Origin: Vesta saturnalis
Taxonomy: Eukaryota > Arthropoda > Insecta > Coleoptera > Lampyridae
Reading direction: 5' to 3'
NCBI GenBank assembly: GCA_036346205.1
Contig: JARFJB010000003.1
Span: 666,001-730,000 of the forward strand
DNA length: 64,000 nucleotides
In this document: one piece after another, positions 11,990-23,000 of the stretch
Layout of the letters: every line of letters starts with the position of its first letter
Numbering within the stretch: position 1 is the stretch's first letter
Translations under genes and position numbers: made by a program
The notes under the pieces: generated by a model
What the model saw: the letters and a program-made list of their open reading frames with translations, nothing else
Told to the model about the DNA's origin: nothing
Databases searched by the model: none

Positions 11990-14215
11990 TTCTGATTACA
12001 TTTTCAAGATGATACTGGCGCATCGTTAACTGTCCTAATGGGCTAAACCGCATAGGACAAGGTGGGGTCACGCATTATATCGTACTCACTAAGAAGAGGT
12101 CCGCTGGAGAAAAGATGGAAGGAACTGGGGACGTCAGTTGAGGAACCGCAATCTACCACTTCAACACGATAGATGTAATCAATGGCAAGAATTGTGCACA
12201 TTCATTTGCATCATTGAGGGCCGACTCGGCAGCCCTCGGCTTGGGCTTAAGAAGATGAGCAATATCGGACCCAAATAAAACTCAAAACCTAACATTTATG
12301 CACAGTTGTTACCACTATAGGATTTTTGTTGCAGAGACGTAATAGCAGTAAGGTGACTAGGGAAGAAATCTAGTACGCGAGGGAGCTAGCGCTCATATCA
12401 GTATACCTTCGATACGACCAGAATGGCCCCTCGACCACCAGGTAGCTTAGGAGCAGTAACTCTTTTGATGTTGCAATAAAAAAATAAACCAGCGTTAGCC
12501 AACCTTTATCGACTTAGGAACGCCAACATCAACAAAAGAATTATACAAAGGAACAGAAAGAAAAATCAGTTCCTTAAAAAGCCTGAAGAAGGACACAGAA
12601 ACTTAGAAGGAGACCTAACAGCTGATGCTACAAGCGCACTTCCGAAACCAACAATCTTCAAGAAAGCACCTGAAGGCGAACCAACACCTCTGGAGCCCGT
12701 CATAACGAAAAACAGACGAGATTGGGTTCTATTCTCTCAGATAATTAACGTAACTAACAATAATGACCACACAGCAGTAAACCTTGCTGTAAGGAGATAG
12801 CCCCTGGGCCGTTCTTAAACATAAGATCTAAATTCGGTTAAAACTGCTGTGGAAAGTAAGAGCGTACATCCTACCGTGGTACGATGGATATAAACCATTC
12901 TGAGGCACCGGAACAAAATGGCATATCGCTTAATTTGTGCCCAATCGTAGACGACCTATTGAGAAATGAGAAAGGCTACGGCACAGTGTGTTGTACAAAT
13001 GACAGCGATTGTGGTACGGGGCAGATTTGAAAACATCACTTATTATGCAGGCAGCTGTACACCTAGTTGAAAACTGGTGTAAAGAAGAGCGACTATCAGT
13101 CAATCCAAACTTTAAAACAAACCTATTTTTACGCGCAGGAAAGGACCACCGAAGCTGAAGAATATAAAAATGTACGACGTCACCTTAACCTCAGGATTTA
13201 CCTTTAATCCACACCTGAAGAGAATAACGAATAAAGCCACAAAGTAAATGTGGGCCTGCAGAGTAAGTGCGCCCACTGGTTATCCAGTAGGGTGATAACC
13301 AATTATTACGTATGCCACTGGTGTGGCGGTGAGCAATTAGAAAATCTAACTCGCCAAGCTATTTAGAAGCCTCACTTCAAAGGACTGGGAGAGAAAATTC
13401 AGCGAGATCAAGGGCATAAATAGTTAATAATTCAACAATGGTATAGGTGCGGGAGTTTACCAGAGCCACAGACCAGATCACAGAACTTTGCAAAAATCGA
13501 CCATGTTTTAGCCGAAATTTATGCAATCCTGACAGCTCTCTGTCGCGCGTATATTAAAAAAGAACCTTACAAGGGGGAAAATATTTATAATTACTGACAG
13601 TGAACCGGCAATTGCAGCATCACACCCTTTCATGGTGGCTTCAGAACTAGTTCTCGAATGCATATGAATGATGAACCTGCTAGGCACGTGTAACAAGGTT
13701 ACTTGAGTAAGCGGGCGTTGTATGAAACCAGATTTCCGATCAACCATTGATAGAACACGAACCAGCGTGTAGCATTACGTACGACACGTTTAAAAAGGAG
13801 ATGCGAGTAATGTTAAGCAAAGAGCACAGGTGGTTCAAAACCCCACTTCAAGATCTTCCTAGAGAACCCAATGAGTAAACGAACAGCGCCCGTCTTAAAA
13901 CTAAGTAGCACGAATATGAAACTAGCGATTGAAAAGTTTACAACCACTGTCACATGAATAAGTGACATGGGACTGTCCAACAGTTCGATATGCTGGGATG
14001 CGGTGAGGAATCAGGCGATGTGAAGCATCCATTAAGGCGAGAACACTGTCCAAAAGGACAAACTTAGATAGGAGGAAATGAAGAAAGCGTATTTCAACAA
14101 AATCCTGGATTTCGTATAGATACAGGGTTCCTTGAGGTGTAGATCTTACCGTGGCCACAATAGGCCGCAGTGCAGGAACTGTGTAGAACCAATCAGACCA
14201 CATAATAAATAATAA
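11990..14215 (+). pseudogene. Non-LTR retrotransposon with RNase H domain, heavily decayed (I/R1-like)
   Basis: Coding sense is scattered over three frames. From about 12920: VDDLLRNEKGYGTV, then a damaged palm motif (TNDSD where YADD is expected, near 12992), then CKEERLSVNP, and later HLKRITNKATKSMW (about 13215-13250). An RNase H segment follows at about 13480-13760, with VLAEIYAILTALCRAYI, then a stretch resembling SDSEPAIAA and ASELVLEC. A cysteine-poor C-terminal tail follows to about 14150. The 3' end is an ATAATAAATAATAATAA run at about 14202-14217, like the TAA tails of I-clade elements. Upstream, 12000-12800 probably holds remains of ORF1 and the endonuclease but is unreadable. The class is firm; the clade is inferred. 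Confidence 0.7.
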
Positions 14216-14530
14216 TAATGAGCTCCTTTAATCTTCAAATTAATGTTCAAAATCGTTAAGTGGCAAAAGTTACTTCAATTTTTTTAAGAAACAAATAACC
14301 ATATATTTTAGAAGGTGTCGCTTTACATATTCTTGAACAAATAATATTTCAACATTCGACACACTCTGGCGCGTGTTTAGTCGAGGAAGTAGGAAACTAC
14401 AGTTTAGTCCACTGAGAAGATGTTTCTAGTGAAAATGGGCAGAATTTTGAACATTTAGGTCGCCATTAATATTATTGCAAATATAAACTTAAAATCGCTG
14501 ATTTCTAGTTTTGATGTGATAGTCGTTATA
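14216..14530. other. Short interval, no recognisable feature
   Basis: AT-rich sequence between the non-LTR tail and the foldback element. Nothing was recognised. Confidence 0.4.
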
Positions 14531-15906
14531 TACAGGGTGTCCCACGACGATAAAACTATCGATTTACGAAAAACTAGAAGTTTTAAAATTTTTAAAATAT
14601 GGTAGTATACTAATGTCAATGGGGGCCATTCGGCATTATTTTCAAAATGGAGGCACTTTCGATTATATCAGAAGTCGACCGTACCTCGCCTAATTTAAAT
14701 GGGACCCCTATGCTTTAAAAAATATGGAAAAATATAAAGACATTTCTTATAACATGCGATATGTGTAACATCAAATGTTTTCAAATTATTTAACATTTTC
14801 GGTAAAAAATGACTTGCAGAATTTACGATAGATGGCGTTTTTAGTAAACTAATTTGTGTTTAATGAGATTTGTATATTGGGAAGCAGAAGCCGGAATATA
14901 AACCATATTAAATAAAATTTGACGGTTTTGTTTACAGGGTACTCGAAAAAATAATTCTAATATCGATATCAGAAATTGAAAAAAGGCATTTTTTTTAATA
15001 GAAAGACCCAATTATTGTGTCCGATTTGAACTAAGCGCTAGAAAGGCGGGATATTGTATTAAATATTTAAAAAAAAACGTAATTCAGTTTTCTAAAAACA
15101 ATCACGGTGGTTATGGCTTTGATTATTCCGCAAATGTCGGTTATAGTGCGATTTAAAATGCGAGGGCGTCTTAATTACACTCACGAAGACTGTTGAGATT
15201 TATTTGTTTATACGAAGAGTGTAAGAAAGTGGTAACGGTATTGCAACAATATTGCAATTCAGTTTCAGCATTTTCCATGGCTGGTTTTATTTTCTTTAAT
15301 TTCTCTTGACTGATGCCACATTCTTAAAGTTTTTAATTATTTTTATTGCTACGTTTACTGATGATATTCGTTTTTCCTGATATTTAGCAGTAGGTACATG
15401 CACCATAATTTCACTTTACTAAATATATATTGTTAAACTCAAGAATTTGATTTCGAAATATTTATAAAACTGCCCATTTTAACAGAAAGTGACCCTCTGC
15501 TTGCACAGAATATGGCATAAATATGGTAAAGAAAATAGGCCTTTTTATTTAAAAAAAATTTATTTTTTGCGATTTTAGGCATCGATATTTAAAATGCTTT
15601 CGAGCATCGTCTATGACAAACGACGAAAATTAATTTAGTATGGAATAGTGATTCTCCTACGTACTATCCAAATTGCATTACTAAAAAATGTCATCTATTG
15701 CAAGATCTACAAATGTAATTTTATTACCGAAAATTCTAAATCATTTGAAAACTGTATACATAGCACATACAACATATGTGTTATACAAAATATTTTTATT
15801 TTTTCTGTAGAATCCGATTAAACTAAACGAGTCGACTTTCAGCACAACCCGAAGTGATACCATTTTGAAAATACTTTAGTTTCAGTTCGTCGTGGGACAC
15901 CCTGTA
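14531..15906. mobile_element. Non-autonomous DNA transposon with long inverted repeats, TA target site
   Basis: The ends are TA-CAGGGTGTCCCACGACGA at 14531 and its exact reverse complement at 15887-15906, giving an 18-bp perfect terminal repeat flanked by TA. Homology continues inward: AAAATGTCATCTATTGCA (about 15688) mirrors TGACTTGCAGAATTTACGATAGATGGC near 14810, and TCAAATTATTTAACATTTTCGG mirrors 15725-15745. The arms therefore span about 300 bp each. No transposase frame is present. A related sequence occurs at 43.9-44.3 kb and, inverted, at 46.6-46.9 kb. Confidence 0.85.
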
Positions 15907-18094
15907 TAAAAAAATATATCAGTGTATTTAATTTTACATTTATTTTCTTTAATCTTACTTCAATTCCATATTTAATGGCACAAACGTCTCAAATACAATA
16001 CAGTTCCACAATTTTTATATTAATATTAAGTTAGGATAATAAATTATTAAGGTAAAAACCAAACTTGATGCAACTTATAATTCTGAATTTAAAATGTCTG
16101 CCAACGGTGAGTCTATAAGATCAACCTGTTCGATTATTAAACGTACTTTCTGTTTACCTTTACAAATTTCGAATGCTTCTAGAACATCTCATTTCTCGTT
16201 TTTATTACAAAAATGTAAAAATCTAATGCTATTTTGTGAAATCATAAGATGATTACTTACTAGTAAATACTGGGCATGATTTGATTTCTCTGTGCGTTTA
16301 TATTTGAAACATCTAATGGGTTTTTTTATATCTAATATCACAGTTCCTAAATGTTTGGCCAATGTAAACAGAGTTACAAGATGTGTAGTTTCATTTATAC
16401 ACACCCGTCTTCAAAATGTCCTTAGTTGGATCTTTGGCATTATAACATTTAAGAACATTTGTATTAGTTTTGGATGCTGCTCTGTACTTGTTCTTTTGTA
16501 ATCTTTTCGGATATTTTTCCAAAACATAAATTTGATATGTATTTATTTTCTACTGAATTTGTGTTAAATGGGTAAATGTTTTTGATATATAACTTATATT
16601 TTTGCTTTTTAACATTTCAAATACAAAGTAAGAATACAAATTTTAAATTTACAATTATAACTAAGATCAAGTTTGCATTTTTACTTTAATGAATTATCAC
16701 GATAACTGCTTGTTACTTTACTTACATTTTCTCTTGATAATGATACATGTTGTATTGAAATTCATTGAGAAATAAATATTAACAAAAATTATGGGAGTGA
16801 ATTGTATTTGAAACATTTTTGCTATTAACTATTTGAATTTGTTTTTGCGAAAATGATACAAGTCTAAAACTACGTACTAAAAGCACCGCATAGTAACTAC
16901 GATGGAAACCCAATTAATCTCAATTTGTTGTTGAAATCTGTAATATATTGGCCCCAACCTTACAAAATCGATGCAGTCAAAAAAGTTAACGTTTTTTTCG
17001 TTTATTTTACAGAAAAAAACATGGAACAGTCATTCTACTGATTTTTAGACTTTACAAAGGTATCGTCACATTTCGTTCCATTTAAAATTTCGAGAATATT
17101 CAGATTTTTAATATAGCCACCTTATTTAGCCATAATAATTCACAAAATTATAAAAGCACATCCTTGATATAATTATTTTCCATTTACAAAAGAAAAATTG
17201 AACCTGCACTACATCTAACACTTAAATTCTGCCAATTTCACACATGAAATTTAACTGTATATAAAAAATCAAATTAAAAATGGCCTAACGATAATAAACA
17301 ATTTTTTCATTGACAAATATCACTAATTTCAACCTACACCTAAAAAAACCTGTAACTTTCCTAATTCATTAATTTAAATATTGGATTCAGTTTAAGGCGT
17401 AAATCCACTATTAAGTGCAAACCTATAATAATTTTAGAATTGAACGTTTGACTCATAGAATAATGCCAAAATTATATCGATTAGAAATAAAAAATTAAAA
17501 AAGAATTAAACTTAGGTAACAAAAGTCGATAAGAAATCCAATTTATCACAAGCGATTTGTGAAATTACTTCGAAACTATTTATACCCACGATTTGGTTTA
17601 AATACAAAAAAAAATCAATTTTATCGGTAACGCAAAAGGGATGTACCTTTATTAGGTATAAATACTCAAATTTGGTTTTACTTTTGGATTCAAATCTTGA
17701 ATAAAGACTAAAAAATTATAACACAACTAGTATTTGGCAAGGGTTTCTTAGCGTAAAAAAATCTTTAGTTTACGACACGCTCGATTAGATTTTAATTATT
17801 TTTTTCGTAAAAACAGCAATATAAACCTACATGTGCATTTTTTCAAAATTGTAAATTAGCACGCTTAAATTAAAACATAATGTAACGTTGAATAGCACTT
17901 TCGAAAAATAAAGTAAATATTAATCATTATTTATTTCAATCAATTAATAATAAAATAACACAACTCTAATAACAATGATTAAACTAGACATACAAAAATT
18001 AAAGTCATTAATTACATAATTGCTTTCAATTAGCGGTAGAAGTGGTGGTAGTTGAGTAGTGGTGCCATGGCGTTTATAATCCTTTGAATGTTAC
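15907..18094. other. AT-rich stretch, mostly featureless
   Basis: A minus-strand frame at 16404-16189 includes KPIRCFKYKRTEKSNHAQ, faintly like the first zinc knuckle of a non-LTR ORF1 protein. Key cysteines are missing, so it is at most a relic. The rest has no recognised gene, although a downstream CLIP coiled-coil exon could be hidden here or further left. Confidence 0.3.
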
Positions 18095-18148
18095 CTGTAA
18101 AGCAGTTCTTGATGGTAAAATGTTTGATGCCGACTTAGGTGTTAATTT
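18095..18148 (-). CDS. CLIP-190: CLIP family gene, 54-bp exon before the coiled coil
   Basis: Acceptor TTATTAACAG precedes 18148 and donor CAG|GTAACA follows 18095. The open frame reads KLTPKSASNILPSRTALQ. In animal CLIPs the coiled coil begins just after a TALQE motif, so the next exon should start with Glu and heptad repeats. Both edges are phase 0, matching the previous exon's CAG-CAG end. It lies 4.7 kb from that exon, which lowers certainty a little. Confidence 0.8.
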
Positions 18149-19957
18149 CTGTTAATAAACAAAATGTATAAATAATTATTAGTTTATGTTAAAATCACTA
18201 ATAAACATCATGCTTTTACACAATGCAGTCCAAACCCATAAATCAATGATTTCCAAAATTTATTAACGTTATACTAACATTTATGTTAATGAAATCGATA
18301 AAAAAATCTAGTTTCCGATTTGGACTGCAACACTATATAAAGAAAAACAGATTTAGCTGCAAACTCATTATCAAGTCGAATTTAGACATTGAAACTACAA
18401 TAATTACTTCTGAATCTATTAAACCACAAATTAAAATCGGTTGTTTGAAACTTAACATAGCTTTAACACATTTGTATTATACAATCAAATAAAGAAAATG
18501 TGATTTACCTACAAACATTCCCAAATATCAAATGATTATGTTAATTTGAAAAACCAATTTCGCTGTTTTTTTCGATTAAAGCAGACGATTAAACAAACAA
18601 TGGCAAAGTTATTAACAGTTATACGACTTTATATATTTTCATCCTGTACAATTTTTATTATTTTTGAATTTCCAGTAACGCGGCTTAACTGTTTTTGTTT
18701 TTAAAATATTGAACAAACTGTAATATATTACTGTCCCGAACAGGAAAAGGCGTAATTAAATGACTAACTGAATGCAATTAATATTATGGAAATAAAAAAA
18801 AGATAATATTAAAAAATAATAAATAATAATCATCAGAGATTAACACTGGAAGTGCAGATTGTAAGAACGTGTCGCCCTTTCAACCCCCAACCGCGACCAC
18901 CTACGTATTGTTAAGATTCTGGAAGATCGGGAGATTGAGACGAAACGAAAGACGTTGCTCTAGTAGAAATCATGCGAGGCGTCGTAAGATACCGCCGGAC
19001 CTCGAATTTCGTCGACGCCCGACCGCAGGTTCGTTCAATGCCCAATAACAACGTGCCCGCGGGACCTCCTCACCCACCTGACGAGTTTGGTAAAGATCGG
19101 TCGACCCGTCTCAAAGATCCCAAACTCCCTGATGTCTGCAACGTCGTCGAAAACTGCATTTCCGAGTTCCCTCCAGTTCCTCACGCGTGAGTACCGAATT
19201 TCCCACGACATGCTTGACGCCGTATTCAGGTCATCGTTGGATATCTCCGGACGTCAAATTGCGTCGCGATTGTCCGTTCGTTCAACGCCACATAACGGAG
19301 TCGCGATGCTGTACATGGCTTTATTGTATCCCCCAGAACGCCCCCAACTACCTGCCAAATTTGTGGAGTCGTCTCAAAGATTGGCTACTCCTGGCGTCGC
19401 GACGCGTCAAAAACCGGTTCCGTAAGAACCCATCGATGGTTTGGAAGGCAACCACACGATGACGTCGTGACGCACGCAAAGCCATTTTTTTTGGCAAATC
19501 GTGGTTAGATGTCACTGGGTGTCGAGTTAAGTCACTATCGCTCGTTCGTTCGATGCCATATAATCCATCTACCAAATTTGGTCATGATCGGTCAAGCCGT
19601 CGCGAAGATTGGGCACTCCTGGCTTCGCAACATCTGCGTAGCCTTCGAAAACTGCATTTTAGAGTTCCATCCGTTCCACCCCTCATACGTACCTAGTTTC
19701 GAAAAAATCCGTCAAGGCGTGTGGAAGATGTCTTTTCCTTCGAATCGTCGTTAGAAACCTTCGAGGGTCGAATATCGTCCCTTTGGTTCGACGCCCAATA
19801 ACGGCGTCGCAAATAGCTTTTTCGTATCCCACGAAATGCGTCTCTCCCAGGCGTCGCAACCCCGGAACGCCACCAAAATCATAGACTTATGACACTCATC
19901 ATGTGCATCGAATTATAAATCAATCTTGAAAAACTTGAGCCGTTTTTTTAAAATATG

Positions 19958-20032
<75 letters not shown>

Positions 20033-23000
20033 GTAGTTCGCATTCTGCTACACTACCTAATAATGAACAATTTCAAGAGGTTGCTCTTGTCAGGCCACAT
20101 ATAACATCATTCATAACTAACTCAGGATAATGCAAATCAACTGATTTTATCCACGAATATTTAAATTCAATCCACTTACAATCGACTTAAATTAATAAAA
20201 AATACTATATATGGTCATATAGACAATAGAGCAAAATTGTTTCGAAAACCACGTGACATACATACATAGACTTTGCGCTTGAATGTTATCAAAGATGGCA
20301 AATTGCATTAAAATAATGGCGGCATACACATAATTACGGTTACACCGGAAGCAGGAACTCCTTGTATATTATTAAATTTTTAGATTCCCCTTTCACCTTT
20401 TCTCACATTCGATTTGGCTATCTTTATTAGTTGTTCAGTTATTCAACTTTTAAAAAACAAATTACAGTGGCGCGTATTCCATTAAAATTAATTTAGTAAA
20501 AAAGGTAAAATATACTGACTTCAGGATTTGAAGCAAAAAGGGTTTGGCATATAATCTACAACATTAATATTGTTCAAATCATATACAAAGTGTTTAAATC
20601 CCACTTCCCTTTTATAACACAGGAATAGTAGGTAGCCATCTGATATGGATTTTCGCCACTTCAAGCAATTTTTACGGATATTAGATTCTCGCAACTTATT
20701 TTTAGAAAACTAGTCGGGTTTAAAAGAACTTTCACATGAAAGCTTAAAACGACTTTCCCATCCAGTCAAGGTTAAAAGTAAGTCAAGACAGAATGTTTCA
20801 TAAAATACAAATTGTAGTCGTTAAAAAACTCTTACAGTATCAAACGGCGTTAGATGAAAACAAGTTAATGCAAAATTCTTACGGCACCAAAATTAATTAA
20901 TTTGGGATACGAGCGAACGTTGCTTTTAACCTTGGCAGTAGAAATTTTGCAGATAGTAAGCAATTTAAATATTCTTCATTTACAATAATACCCACGATAA
21001 AATGAGAGTGAAAATTTCTATTATTAATGCGTTAATAACCAGCAAAATCCTGTTCAAGTCTCACGCTTATTTTAACGGCATTAAACTTTGTGGTTTCATT
21101 TTGAAATTGTTTTGAATGATTCTTCCACGCCTGTTTTACTCTCTTGCTTAACTTGTTTATCTGATGGATATCCTCGCGGTCACTTCTTTTAGTTGAGGCT
21201 GAGTTTAAGTTTCGACCAGTCGTGAGGCCACCTAATTTAAAATTGTTCCCTGAAATTCGAAAAAGTACCGAACACTAATAGGAGAATGAGAATTCAACAC
21301 ATTCATTTTTTGCAACTCAAAATGTGCAGTGGTTGGAAGGACTGGAATAAAAAGATCTTAAACACCTTTAATGCACCATGGTACAGTATGGTCCATATCA
21401 TCATTACTACGTCCATATGTGTAATTCAAGGTACCCCCCTAAAGTGTTTGGAATAATAATATCGTGCATTTTATCTTGTTCGCCAATTAACGGTCCAGAA
21501 AACTAAATTATTTTAGTCTTAATCTGATCGCCCTTAAAAGAAAGTCACTACATTGTGGTTCAATTAAAGAGTAATCGATTATCACTAAAACCTTATCAAA
21601 TCTTCTGTGTTGCAATTTCTGGTGAGCACCCGATTAAAATCCAAATTTTACACATAGTTGGCTTTGATTAACTCGATGTTTGACTTTTTGCCTCGTTGAC
21701 AACTTAGTTAAAATGAGATGGTCGTTCAATTAGACTCTACAACCCATTTTGTATTGTCCCGCAATAGACGTCACCAATATTCATAACCATCGTAAAACAC
21801 CAAAGAATTTGTAACGAATAAAAATATTAAGTAGAATCAGGGAATCAAGTTCAACATTCTGTTATGGTTTACGTTTTTCCTATAGCCTACAGTAGTTGTA
21901 GGACGAGGTTTATTATCTGTTTATGGTCCATTTGTACTGGTAAAAATATTGTCAGATTGTTACAATTTCTTTTTTAATAGTGGAAAAACCCAATCATGGT
22001 GTAGGCAGCTAATCTTGCATAAATCACGAATTCTTGTTACATTTACGTAATGCTAAAAAAGTACATGACGTGTCTCTGAAAGTGTCTCGGTTCAAGTCTC
22101 AAATAACACTTCTGTATTAAAAATAAGTCAAGGCGAGAAAAAATTTTCGTACAACTTGAGTTCTATTTCAGTGAACGTAGGTATACAATATGACTGTTTT
22201 TATGCGCTTTAAAGAAATATTGCTCAGGGGTTTGGGTTGAATTACTAATTCTAATTAATAGCAAATTTATCTTTACACAACAGGGTGGTAGTCGTATAAC
22301 TATAGTACTTCGTAATACAGATACACCAACACCTTTGGCGCATTTCTCGTTAAACTATTTAGACCAAATTATTTTTAAAACACTTTTCGGAAATAATGGC
22401 TGTTTGACAGCAAGAATATGTGTAACGTAAAAATTAAGATTAATACCACAAGCTTCGTCTTGTTTCGTAAACAACCGATTTTGTTTTATTTATAAATACA
22501 TTAACTACTTCCAAATTGGTATGTGTCAAAGATGAGCAAATCAATACTTAACACATTATTACTAAAACCTTAATCCAGATAAAAACACTGGTTATTGGTT
22601 TTAAAGGTTTTAACAAAAATTGTTACAACTGGTTGAATTGCTGAACTCAAACACAGTCTAAACGTTCACACCGACAAAACATCATAATAAAACAAGAAAA
22701 TAACGCCAATCAATTACAAGTTAAGCTTGAATCATGCAATCATAACAACAAAGCAAACTTCCGTCACACAACTTATCTGAATGAGCCTAAGCCTTATTTT
22801 TCCCTTTCCTTAAATTTAATAAAATTAAAATAAAAAAGCAGTACTCAACCTACCTGCTGCGTTAATGAATTCACTCCAAGTCTTACCCGACGTGCATTAG
22901 AAGCGGTGCTGGCAATCGATGACGTCATCGATTCTTTAGAACTTGCACGTTTCATACCAGTGGGAGGTAGACCAGCACCCGAATGTATGACACAATTACC

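Noticed and set aside
19087..19754. Open frames in the CpG-rich repeat
   Set aside because: Different units are open in different frames with unrelated peptides; GC-rich sequence lacks stops by chance.
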